A stretch of 64,000 nt of DNA from Azorhizobium oxalatiphilum (GTDB taxonomy: Bacteria > Pseudomonadota > Alphaproteobacteria > Rhizobiales > Xanthobacteraceae): NCBI RefSeq assembly GCF_014635325.1, contig NZ_BMCT01000006.1:186001-250000 (forward strand), read 5' to 3'. The notes below the pieces were generated by a model, which worked only from the letters and a program-made list of their open reading frames with translations, searched no databases and was not told where the DNA came from. The position numbers and the translations under genes were made by a program. This document shows, in pieces, positions 56,968 to 64,000 of this stretch. Each line of letters opens with the position of its first letter. Within the stretch, counting starts at the first letter, position 1.

Positions 56968-58512
56968 CTATCTGCCCTTCGCCTCGTCCAGCCATTCCGG
57001 CAAGCTGGCCTTCAGCGGCGGGGCCGCATCGGGCACGCAGGTGCCGGGCCGCTTCCACAGGCAGGCGGGGCCACGCGTGCCGTTGGCATAGCAGGCCACC
57101 TTTGAATAGTCGGTGCCCGTAAAGTCCTCCATGGGCTCGCCCGGAAGCTCGGTGGTGGTGAGGATGAAGTTGAAGGCCTGGCTGCGCGCCTTGAACTCGG
57201 GATCGGCGGCAGTGATGCCGTAGAGGCCCTTGTCCGGGTTGAGATAGGCATTGCCGCCCGAGAGCCACCACGATGACCCCGGCGCGATGGCGAGGCCGCA
57301 GGCGGCGGGATCGGCATTCACCGCACGGGTGGCGAGGATGGTGCCGCGCCCGAGCGCGAAGGTGGCGGCGAAATAGCCGAAACCGCCCAGCAGCGCCGAG
57401 GTGATGGCCACGAACACGAGCCCACCCGCCGCGATGCGCCAGCGCGGCACCGTGTTCTCCCACAGCCGCAGCGCCAGCCACGTGCCGCCGATGCCCGCCA
57501 GCACCAAGACGAAGGGCTCGCCGGGATAGAGATAGCGCGGATGCTTGAAGGCGATGGTTTCCAGCACCGCCAGATTGAACACCGGGATGGCGAGCAGCAG
57601 CGGCAGGCGCCGGGCGGCGAGCAGTGCCGTGCCGGCGATCAGCACGAAGGCGCCGGACCAGTAGGCGAGGATCCAGCCGGGGTAGTGATACCAGGGCACG
57701 AAGCCGAAGCGGCCGTCCCCGGTCTCGCCGATGGCCACCGACTGGTACTTCACATATTTGATGATGGACTGGAACGGCATGCCCCAGGTCGCCCAGTCGA
57801 GCGCGCCGAGGAACAGCAGCGGCCAGATGCCGCCGAGCACGAAGGCGGCGTAGGCACGGATATTCAGGCGCGCCACCCAGAGGCCCACCAGCAGCACGAT
57901 GGGACCGAGCTGGATGCGGAAGGCGAGCGCCGCCGCCATGACGAAACCGGCGAGCACGAGGCGGCGGAAGCTGGTGGCCGGGCCGTCCGGATAGGCCAGA
58001 TAGACGCCGGGTACGAGCAGGAAGGTGGCGATGGTGTCCTGCAGCGGCTGACCGGCGTAATAGACGGTCTCGAACCAGTAGGCGGCAAGTGCGCCGCAGA
58101 TCACCGCGCCCACCGAGCCGGCGGCCCGCCAGCCCCACAGGAAGGCGGGCGGGATGACCAGCAACGAGACGAGGCTGCACATGGCGGCGGCGCCGAAGAT
58201 CTGAGCCTGCGCGAGGCCGCCCAGGGCGCGTGCGGCTTCCATGCCGGGCAGGATCAGGCCGGGCACCAGCCATGGCCGGGCGCCGGAGACGAACTCCCAC
58301 GGCAAAAGGCCGCGCCCGTACATGAGGCGGTGGGCCTGCTCCAGATACTGGAAGGTGGTGTCCGCATAACTCATGTTCGGGAACAGCTGGAACACCACCA
58401 GCTTCACCGCATAGGACGAGATCAGCAGCAGGATCAGCATCAGCCACATGCTGCCGGGCAATGGCGCCCGCTGCTCGCTGGTCGCCGTTGCTTGCGTGTG
58501 CCCCGTACTCAT
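56968..58512 (-). CDS. Membrane glycosyltransferase, GT22/GT39-like (mannosyltransferase-type)
   Basis: The 514-residue integral-membrane protein has about ten helices. Its loop FPNMSYADTTFQYLEQAHRLMYGRGLLPWEFVSGARPWLVPGL closely recalls the GT22 (Alg9/PIG-B-type) signature HxDExFQxxEpAHrLvyGyGllTWEf..G.RS; the catalytic Asp-Glu of that loop is present here as A-D-T-T, that is, only the Asp. It would transfer a lipid-linked sugar in the periplasm. The C-terminal periplasmic domain (about 410-514) has three Cys. The start at 58512 is supported by GGGGA; earlier in-frame Met codons lack ribosome-binding sites. Confidence 0.72.
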   Translation of the reverse strand: MSTGHTQATATSEQRAPLPGSMWLMLILLLISSYAVKLVVFQLFPNMSYADTTFQYLEQAHRLMYGRGLLPWEFVSGARPWLVPGLILPGMEAARALGGLAQAQIFGAAAMCSLVSLLVIPPAFLWGWRAAGSVGAVICGALAAYWFETVYYAGQPLQDTIATFLLVPGVYLAYPDGPATSFRRLVLAGFVMAAALAFRIQLGPIVLLVGLWVARLNIRAYAAFVLGGIWPLLFLGALDWATWGMPFQSIIKYVKYQSVAIGETGDGRFGFVPWYHYPGWILAYWSGAFVLIAGTALLAARRLPLLLAIPVFNLAVLETIAFKHPRYLYPGEPFVLVLAGIGGTWLALRLWENTVPRWRIAAGGLVFVAITSALLGGFGYFAATFALGRGTILATRAVNADPAACGLAIAPGSSWWLSGGNAYLNPDKGLYGITAADPEFKARSQAFNFILTTTELPGEPMEDFTGTDYSKVACYANGTRGPACLWKRPGTCVPDAAPPLKASLPEWLDEAKGR

Positions 58513-58788
58513 GCCGCCGTCCCCGAATAGTCCTTCGGATGAGAGGAGACGCATCTTATTCATCCGGCGCAACCCCAAAGACGTAAAAGAGAAAGACAGC
58601 ACACGGAGAGGTGTGGGGGGTGGTCGCAAATTGACCGCGTTTGGGCGAGAGTGGCTGGAGGACGAGCGGACGTGAAGAGGGCGCGTGACATGGCGACAGA
58701 TGAGGCCGCCGGCCACGGAAGCGTTGCCAGCCTTGGGATTGGATCGGGTCGGAGGCAGCCATTGGCGGGCCTGCGCAAACCGTCTGCG

Positions 58789-59427
58789 ATGGTCCGGCTG
58801 ATTCGCCTGGCCCCCATGGCGTTGCTGCTCGCCGGCTGCACCACCACCGCGTCGCAGGATCCCACCGCCATGATCCCCGCCAACATCCAGGCGACGGTGA
58901 TGGCCGAGGACCATCTCCAGCAGGCGCGCGCGGAAGCCAATGCGGGCGATCCCAATGCGCGCTCCGCCAGCGTGCAGGAAATTCTGGCCCGCGCCCGTGC
59001 GAGCGAAGGCACGTCCAGCGGCGAAGGTGGAGCAGGTGCGCCAGCGGGTGCCGGAGGCGGGACGAGTGTGAGCGGCGGCAGGACAGCTTCGGCATCTGCG
59101 GCCACCCAGCCTGCGGCGCAGCCGCGCCGGGCGAATTCCGGCCGCGAGTTCGACCTCATGTTCGAGGGCAGCGACGATCAGCTGACCGCGAAGGAACAGG
59201 CCCAGTTCGCCAAATCGTGGGCGGCCGGAAAGGTGCCCGCTAAGGCTCAGGTAATGATAACCGCAGGTCCTGCCTCCACCACATCAGCTTTTGATCAGGC
59301 CGTGGTGGCAAACCGTCGGCTGCGCAATGTAAGATCGCTGCTACCGGCGGATGTGGAGGCGAAACAGCTCTACGACCCCGAGATGCCGCCCGATATGGTG
59401 CGGATTGTGGTTGGGGCCGCGAACTGA
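58789..59427 (+). CDS. Putative lipoprotein of the polysaccharide cluster
   Basis: The 212-residue protein starts MVRLIRLAPMALLLAGC, with a lipobox (LLAGC, Cys17), so it should be a lipoprotein. A low-complexity Ala/Gly/Ser region (about 60-115) is followed by a conserved-looking C-terminal part (FDLMFEGSDDQLTAKEQAQFAKSWAAGKVPAKAQVMITAGPASTTSAFDQAVVANRRLRNVRSLLP) reminiscent of the OmpA-like domain (N-x-x-L-S-x-x-R-A motif modified). The start is uncertain: ATG 58690 has GAAGAGGG and would add 33 residues. It lies 52 bp before the Wzz-like gene. Confidence 0.68.
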   Translation: MVRLIRLAPMALLLAGCTTTASQDPTAMIPANIQATVMAEDHLQQARAEANAGDPNARSASVQEILARARASEGTSSGEGGAGAPAGAGGGTSVSGGRTASASAATQPAAQPRRANSGREFDLMFEGSDDQLTAKEQAQFAKSWAAGKVPAKAQVMITAGPASTTSAFDQAVVANRRLRNVRSLLPADVEAKQLYDPEMPPDMVRIVVGAAN

Positions 59428-59479
59428 CGCCCTTAGTTTTGACCGACTGACGCAGCATCGCCTGCACGGATTGACGATC

Positions 59480-60979
59480 ATGTTCGAGACCACGTCCGAT
59501 ACCTTCGCCTACGTCGTGCAAGTGGCATGGCGGCGTCGGTTCCTCGCCGTCATCCCGATCCTGCTGCTGCCGCCGCTGGCGCTGGTGGCCGCGAGCCTGG
59601 CGCCCGCGCGCTACGAGGCGCGCATGACCCTGCTGGTGCAGGAGCCGGCCAAGCTCAACCCGATCCTGAACGACATCGCCGTCAATCCGAACATCAAGGA
59701 GCGCATGTCCGCGCTCATCGCACTCGCCCATTCGGAAGTGGTGCTGGGCAAGGTGCTGGAAGACCTGAAGCGCGTGACCCCCGAGACCTCTCCGAAGGCG
59801 CGCGAGGAAATGGTCCGCGCGATCTCCGAGGCGGTCAGCATCCAACTGGTGGGCAGCGACATCATCGAGATGCGCATCCGCAGCCTCGATCCCACGTCCC
59901 CGGCCCAGACCCTGCAGGCTCTGTCCCGCCGCTTCATCGAGCGCCTCGTTTCGCCCGAGCGCACCGCCGTGCAGGACAGCGAGCGCTTCCTGAGGGAGCA
60001 GATGGGCGAACGTCGCAAGGCGCTGGACGAAGCCGAGCGCGCCAATCTCGACTTCAAGACCGCCAATGCGGACAAGCTGCCGGCACTCTACAACACCACG
60101 GTGCAGCGCCTCGCCACGCTGGAGCAGCAGCTCGAGACCAAGCAGATGGAACTCTCCATCGCCGGCGCCACCATGGACGAACTGCGCAAGCGTCTCGCCA
60201 CCACCAACCCGCTGGTGGGCCGCATCGAGGAGCAGATCGTTTCCGCCTCCAGCGAACTGGCCAGCCTGCGCGCCCGCTACACCGACGAGCATAGCCTCGT
60301 GCAGGCGGCCGAATGGCATCTCCAGCGTCTGGAGCAGGAGCGCCAGCACCTGCTCAGCGAGAGCCATGCCATCGGCTCCACCGATCTGGACCGGCTGTGG
60401 AACATGGCTTCCGGTCTCGGCGGCACTTCCAGCACGGCGCCGGCCGGTGCCAATACCCAGACCCGCGACAATGACCGCACCGCAACCCCGCTGCTGGTGT
60501 CCCAGCTCCAGCGCCTGCAGGAGCAGCAGTCCAAGCGCGTCGGCCTCGAAAACGAGGTGGAGCAGCTGAAGAAGACCATCGCCTCGCTCCAGCGCGACAT
60601 CGCCGAGTTCGGCCCCATCGAGCAGCAGCAGCAGCAGCTGGAGCGCGCGGTGACTTTCGCCCGTGAGAATTACGAGTCGCTGGCCAAGCGTTACGAGATG
60701 GCCCGTGTCACCGGCGCGCTGGGCACCTTCGAGGCGCCCGAGCGCGTGAAGGTTCTGGAAGCCCCGTCCGATCCGGCTTCCAAGGTCACGCCGGGCTACT
60801 TCCTCTATCTGCTGGCGGGCCTGTTCGCCGGCTGCGCGGTCGGCGGTGCGCTGGCGGCGGCGAGCGAGCTGCTCGACACCCGCCTGCGTCGTCCCTCGGA
60901 CTTCGCCCGCGTGCTCGGGGTGCCGGTCATCGCCCGCATCCCCCGCATCGAGGCGCCGAACCGCATGAAGGCGGCCTAG
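59480..60979 (+). CDS. Wzz/chain-length-determinant protein (GumC/ExoP N-terminal type)
   Basis: The 499-residue protein has the polysaccharide co-polymerase layout: a first membrane helix near 23-42 (FLAVIPILLLPPLALVAASLA), a long coiled-coil periplasmic part with LEQQLETKQMEL and RDIAEFGPIEQQQQQLERAVTFARENYESLAKRYEMARV, and a second helix near 445-467 (YFLYLLAGLFAGCAVGGALAA). It lacks the cytosolic tyrosine kinase domain; a separate CpsD-like gene is at 62885. It would control chain length of the exported polysaccharide. A strong bidirectional terminator follows. Confidence 0.88.
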   Translation: MFETTSDTFAYVVQVAWRRRFLAVIPILLLPPLALVAASLAPARYEARMTLLVQEPAKLNPILNDIAVNPNIKERMSALIALAHSEVVLGKVLEDLKRVTPETSPKAREEMVRAISEAVSIQLVGSDIIEMRIRSLDPTSPAQTLQALSRRFIERLVSPERTAVQDSERFLREQMGERRKALDEAERANLDFKTANADKLPALYNTTVQRLATLEQQLETKQMELSIAGATMDELRKRLATTNPLVGRIEEQIVSASSELASLRARYTDEHSLVQAAEWHLQRLEQERQHLLSESHAIGSTDLDRLWNMASGLGGTSSTAPAGANTQTRDNDRTATPLLVSQLQRLQEQQSKRVGLENEVEQLKKTIASLQRDIAEFGPIEQQQQQLERAVTFARENYESLAKRYEMARVTGALGTFEAPERVKVLEAPSDPASKVTPGYFLYLLAGLFAGCAVGGALAAASELLDTRLRRPSDFARVLGVPVIARIPRIEAPNRMKAA

Positions 60980-61004
60980 CGCCCCATCCCTGCGTCCGAA
61001 CAGA

Positions 61005-61037
61005 AAAAGGCCCCGCCGGCATCCGGCGGGGCCTTTT
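61005..61037. terminator. Bidirectional Rho-independent terminator
   Basis: AAAAGGCCCCGCCGG and CCGGCGGGGCCTTTT make a perfect 15-bp stem with a CAT loop, usable for both the Wzz-like gene and the convergent membrane-protein gene. Confidence 0.9.
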
Positions 61038-61046
61038 GCTTTGGAT

Positions 61047-61388
61047 TCAACCCTGGCCAATGCCGAGGGGCGTGAGCACCAGATAGATCAGGGCCAGCGG
61101 GACAGCGATGGCGAACAAGACGCTGCCGAGCACCACCAGCGCCAGTTGGCGCGTGCCCAGCCCGAAGCCCCAGCGGCCACCGATGAGGCCCACGGTCAGG
61201 ATGAAGAGCAGGCCGTTGACGATGGGATTGTCGATCTCCAGCAGCGTGGAGATGCCGAGCTGGAGGGCCATGGCAAGGGCCGCTGTGAGCGCGCCCTTCC
61301 AGATGGGCGCGCCGGACAGCCAGGCGGCGAGCGCCGAACCCGCGACCGCGCCTGTCATCGCGGCGATCAGCACGGAGATTTCGAGCAT
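61047..61388 (-). CDS. Small hypothetical membrane protein
   Basis: The 113-residue protein, not recognised, has three to four hydrophobic helices (LEISVLIAAMTGAVAGSALAAWLSGAP; GALTAALAMALQLGISTLLEI; VNGLLFILTVGLIGGRWGFGLG; LALVVLGSVLFAIAVPLALIYLVL). The start at 61388 has AGGAG 6 nt upstream; a long upstream extension is not membrane-like and was rejected. It converges with the Wzz-like gene and is divergent from the MFS gene. Function unknown. Confidence 0.65.
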   Translation of the reverse strand: MLEISVLIAAMTGAVAGSALAAWLSGAPIWKGALTAALAMALQLGISTLLEIDNPIVNGLLFILTVGLIGGRWGFGLGTRQLALVVLGSVLFAIAVPLALIYLVLTPLGIGQG

Positions 61389-61651
61389 GCGCGCTCCTGA
61401 TGCCATTTCGGGACCGCCAGCATGCCGGTCCCGCAGGGTTGTCGCCATCGGGCTGCTGCAACCGGAGAGCCTGGGGAACGGAACGCGTACCTGAGCCCCT
61501 GCCCGATTCGGACGGCATCTGATCCGGTCCTGTTCCGCGCCGGGCAAGGCGATGTCCCGAAAGGGGACAAAAGTCCGCGCGTGCATGGCACGGCCAAGCT
61601 GATAAGAAGCGCCGCCCACTGGCCGCTCATCGACGGACGCACAGGACGCTC

Positions 61652-62869
61652 ATGCCCTCCCCTTCGCCCGCCAGTCTCGATACCCGCCGGACCGCCGCCC
61701 GCATCCCCGGCACCGTGTGGGTGCTCGGCGTTGTGAGCCTGCTGATGGATGTCTCCTCGGAGATGATCCAGACCTTGCTGCCCTTCTATCTGGTGGGCAC
61801 GCTCGGCGCGTCCGCCGCCATGGTCGGCTTCATCGAGGGCCTGTCGGTTGCCATTGCCGCCACCACAAAACTGTTCTCCGGCGTCATCGCGGACTGGACC
61901 GGCCGCCGCAAGCCGCTGGCCGTGCTCGGCTATGGCCTCGGCGCAGTGTCGAAGCTCATCTTTCCGCTCGCGGCTTCCGTGGGCTGGATCGTCGCCGCCA
62001 AGGCCATCGATCGCGTGGGCAAGGGGATAAGGGGCACGCCCCGTGACGCGCTCATCGCCGATGTCACCCCGCCGGAGCTACGCGGCGCCAGCTTCGGGCT
62101 GCGCAAGTCGCTGGACACTGTGGGCGGCTTTGTCGGCCCGCTGGCCGCCATCGGCCTCATGCTGTTGTTCGCCAGCGACGTGCTTGCGGTCTATTGGGTC
62201 GCGGTGGTGCCGGCGATGCTCGCGGTGGCCCTGCTCGCCTTCGGCGTGCGCGAACCGGAGGTCGGCCGCCCGCAGGAACGGAAGGAACGTCCCCGTCTGG
62301 CTGACGCGATGCTGCTGAACCGGGCGGTGTGGCTCGCCATCGGCATCGCCTGCCTGCTGACGGCGGCCCGCTTCAGCGAGGCGTTCCTGCTGCTGAAGGC
62401 GCAGGACGCGGGCTTCGCCGTCGCCTGGGTGCCGATCACCATGGTGGTGATGCACGCCGTCTATGGTCTCACCGCCTATCCGGTGGGGCGCCTGTCCGAT
62501 GCCATCGGGCGCAGCGGCCTGCTGTTCGTCAGCCTCGTCCTGCTGGTGCTGGCTTATGGCGCGCTGGCGTTCGCCGGCTCTATCGCCACGTTCCTTGCCG
62601 GCATCATTCTATGGGGGCTGCACATGGGCTTCTCGCAGGGCCTGCTGGCGACGCTCATCGCCGATGCGGCGCCGAAGGCTCTGCGCGGCACCGCCTTCGG
62701 TGTCTTCAACCTGCTGACCGGCGTGGTGGTGCTGGCTGGCAATGTGGCTGCCGGCCTGATCTGGGATGCCCATGGTGCGACGGCCACCTTCCTGACCGGG
62801 GCCGGCGTGACCGTGTGCGCCATGGCGGCTCTGGCGCTGATACGCCTTACCGCCCGTCCGTCCGCCTGA
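61652..62869 (+). CDS. Major facilitator superfamily (MFS) transporter
   Basis: The 405-residue protein has 12 hydrophobic helices and the MFS motif A region GVIADWTGRRKPLAVLGYGLG (about 75) and GKGIRGTPRDALIADVTPPELRGASFGLRKSLDTVGGFVGPL, which characterises a subgroup of putative drug or metabolite exporters. The C-terminal half repeats the pattern (GRLSDAIGRSGLLF). The substrate is unknown. It begins 264 bp after the divergent membrane-protein gene and may export a product unrelated to the polysaccharide. Confidence 0.88.
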   Translation: MPSPSPASLDTRRTAARIPGTVWVLGVVSLLMDVSSEMIQTLLPFYLVGTLGASAAMVGFIEGLSVAIAATTKLFSGVIADWTGRRKPLAVLGYGLGAVSKLIFPLAASVGWIVAAKAIDRVGKGIRGTPRDALIADVTPPELRGASFGLRKSLDTVGGFVGPLAAIGLMLLFASDVLAVYWVAVVPAMLAVALLAFGVREPEVGRPQERKERPRLADAMLLNRAVWLAIGIACLLTAARFSEAFLLLKAQDAGFAVAWVPITMVVMHAVYGLTAYPVGRLSDAIGRSGLLFVSLVLLVLAYGALAFAGSIATFLAGIILWGLHMGFSQGLLATLIADAAPKALRGTAFGVFNLLTGVVVLAGNVAAGLIWDAHGATATFLTGAGVTVCAMAALALIRLTARPSA

Positions 62870-62884
62870 CCTGCGTCGGGGGGC

Positions 62885-63571
62885 TCAGAGCTTGGTGTTC
62901 AGGAGGCGGCTGTTGCGCACCGCATTGATGATGCGCTCCACCAGTCCCGGCGCCACGTTGGAGAAACGCTCGGCCTCGTCGGCGATCTCCTCGCCGGGGG
63001 TCGGGTTGAAGCGGTCGTTCACCACGATGCCCTGCAACGGCGCATTGGCCTGACGCAGGGCGGTGGCGGCGCGGTTCAGCGAGCCCTTGGTCACGCGGCC
63101 GGCAAGGCAAACGATGATCACGCTCTCGCAGGCCGAGGCGATGGCAGTGACAGGAATGGCCACGCGCTCGCGCGGTTCCACGGGCGCCAGATCGAGCACG
63201 ATGGCGTCATAGGTGCGCAGCAGGCCGTCCAGCATGTTGCGGATGGCGGAGGCGTTGCGGAAGGCGAAGCTCATCTCCGGCGTCGGCGCCGCCGTCAGGC
63301 GGTCGAAACCGCGGGCGTCGGTGATGACGTGGTCGGCGAGATCGGGATCCTCGGGCCCCCAGGTGGTGGCCTGCGCCGGTACGGCGGCGGTGGGATCGGC
63401 GAGACCCACCAGCAATGTGCGGCTCTGACGCTGGGAGCGCTCGGCGAGCGCCCCGGCCATGGTGGAGACGCCGCTGTCGCTGAGCACGCCGGTCACACCG
63501 ACCACCCGGGCGCCTTGCCCGAACGTGGCCAGAAAGACCGTCTCAACTTCGCGAAGACCTCTGCCCCACAT
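62885..63571 (-). CDS. CpsD/BY-kinase-like ATPase with degenerate Walker A
   Basis: The 228-residue protein has the ParA/MinD-like fold of bacterial tyrosine-kinase (CpsD/CapB) domains: VVGVTGVLSDSGVSTMAGALAERSQ as the P-loop strand, LLVGLADP as Walker A', YDAIVLDLAPV as Walker B and CLAGRVTKGSLNRAATALRQ. The P-loop GKS/T is replaced by G-V-S-T, so the ATP-binding Lys is absent (residues 27-37), and the C-terminal Tyr cluster is missing (the tail is RNSRLLNTKL). It is probably a non-catalytic or differently acting partner of the Wzz-like protein. GGAGAGAAC precedes the ATG. Confidence 0.78.
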   Translation of the reverse strand: MWGRGLREVETVFLATFGQGARVVGVTGVLSDSGVSTMAGALAERSQRQSRTLLVGLADPTAAVPAQATTWGPEDPDLADHVITDARGFDRLTAAPTPEMSFAFRNASAIRNMLDGLLRTYDAIVLDLAPVEPRERVAIPVTAIASACESVIIVCLAGRVTKGSLNRAATALRQANAPLQGIVVNDRFNPTPGEEIADEAERFSNVAPGLVERIINAVRNSRLLNTKL

Positions 63572-63720
63572 GTTCTCTCTCCAGCCGCGGCGCGCGCGGG
63601 CGCGCGCCCCTGACTTCCTCGACGTCACAATGGAGGTTGCCGCTATGAAAGCAACCCTCGCTGGTGCCGGCCTTGCGGCCGATCCGCGCGCAGATATTAC
63701 GCTGCGCGCGGGCTTTGGGA

Positions 63721-64000
63721 TCAGCTGCCGCCCAGGAAGGCGATCAGCGAGACGATGGGCAGGATGTTCTGGACCCCGTCCATGAAGATCTTCCAGCCGC
63801 TCTGGGCCGTTGTCGGCACATAGACCGTGTCGCCCTGCTGCACCACCGGGAGTTCCCGAATGTCGCCGGTCTTGGCGAACTGGATCAGGTCGAAGATCCG
63901 GGCCTGTTCGCGGCAGCAGCCGAGATTCACCACCACGATCTTCTGCTGATAGGCCTCGTTGGTTGGGCCACCGGCCTCGGCGAGGAGGTCGAGCAGGGTC
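63721..64000 (-). CDS. Polysaccharide export protein, Wza-type (partial, 5' end outside window)
   Basis: The last 92 codons of a gene reading leftward are visible. They end TVYVPTTAQSGWKIFMDGVQNILPIVSLIAFLGGS, after the SLBB-like LLDLLAEAGGPTNEAYQQKIVVVNLG and ARIFDLIQFAKTGDIRELPVVQQGD. SLBB domains and a C-terminal membrane-spanning helix are typical of outer-membrane polysaccharide export proteins. The start lies beyond base 64000. The gene precedes the CpsD-like gene, forming an export operon with it. No stop or frameshift is seen in the visible part. Confidence 0.82.
   Translation of the reverse strand, partial: TLLDLLAEAGGPTNEAYQQKIVVVNLGCCREQARIFDLIQFAKTGDIRELPVVQQGDTVYVPTTAQSGWKIFMDGVQNILPIVSLIAFLGGS

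Noticed and set aside
56543-58447. Long minus-strand frame overlapping both glycosyltransferase genes
   Set aside because: Arg/Ala-rich composition, no start signal, and it overlaps two coherent genes in another frame.

Overview
The window reads as a piece of a high-G+C alphaproteobacterial chromosome, probably order Hyphomicrobiales (Rhizobiales) and possibly Xanthobacteraceae. That placement is inferred from gene content (RegB/RegA redox regulators, intracellular PHB depolymerase, SdhAF4-type DUF1674 protein, hemE next to a PPSR gene, dispersed 'MAGLDPAIH' palindromes), not from a database search. It is the origin/centromere neighbourhood of the main chromosome: a candidate oriC lies between hemE and the PPSR gene (10579-10908), there are three perfect parS sites (469, 3043, 3091) and one 15/16 site inside rsmG (47086), and the rsmG-parA-parB operon is at 47-49.6 kb.

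Layout. 0-4.5 kb: ribosome-rescue factor, a PAS/GAF diguanylate cyclase, two parS sites and mnmE. 4.5-14.6 kb: a thioredoxin-fold DUF255 protein, then rho, hemJ and hemE on the minus strand, oriC, and a plus-strand run PPSR-maf-aroE-coaE-dnaQ. 14.7-21.6 kb: DASS transporter, pentapeptide protein, regB-regA, phaZ and a YgjP-type metallopeptidase. 21.7-30.7 kb: accessory metabolism (DoxX, AbrB-type permease, aminotransferase, nitroreductase, FAD monooxygenase plus SMP-30 hydrolase, HbpS/GlcG, VOC) with an orphan SinR/Cas2-like gene in a lower-G+C islet and a PrlF-YhaV toxin-antitoxin pair. 30.8-37.4 kb: universal stress protein, a fused HATPase-REC-PP2C-Hpt partner-switching regulator, and a DUF350-DUF1190-glutathionylspermidine-synthase-like operon. 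37.6-44.1 kb: queG, a GST, uppP, DUF1674, secB, a DUF4214-methyltransferase and an unknown gene. 44.3-54.5 kb: mnmG-rsmG-parA-parB, mutS and purH. 54.8-64 kb: two unknown small proteins and an exopolysaccharide cluster (two glycosyltransferases, lipoprotein, Wzz-like protein, degenerate CpsD-like ATPase, Wza-like exporter cut by the window edge) with an MFS permease.

The most informative architecture is the split of the conserved order hemE-hemJ-rho-mnmE-mnmG-rsmG-parA-parB. Here hemE-hemJ-rho-mnmE point left and end at 3.1 kb, while mnmG-rsmG-parA-parB point right from 44.3 kb. One inversion of about 3-44 kb, which carries oriC, restores the ancestral order. OriC itself has two perfect TTAA-N7-TTAA CtrA motifs, several DnaA-box-like 9-mers, five GANTC sites and a stretch of about 30% G+C, the Caulobacter-type origin design.

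Three intergenic repeat families are present: 'MAGLDPAIH' inverted pairs, a CCCTCTCCCGC-type REP in three head-to-head pairs around the mnmG-mutS region, and an element of about 100 bp in two full copies and one partial copy. No rRNA, tRNA, CRISPR array, prophage or insertion sequence could be supported.
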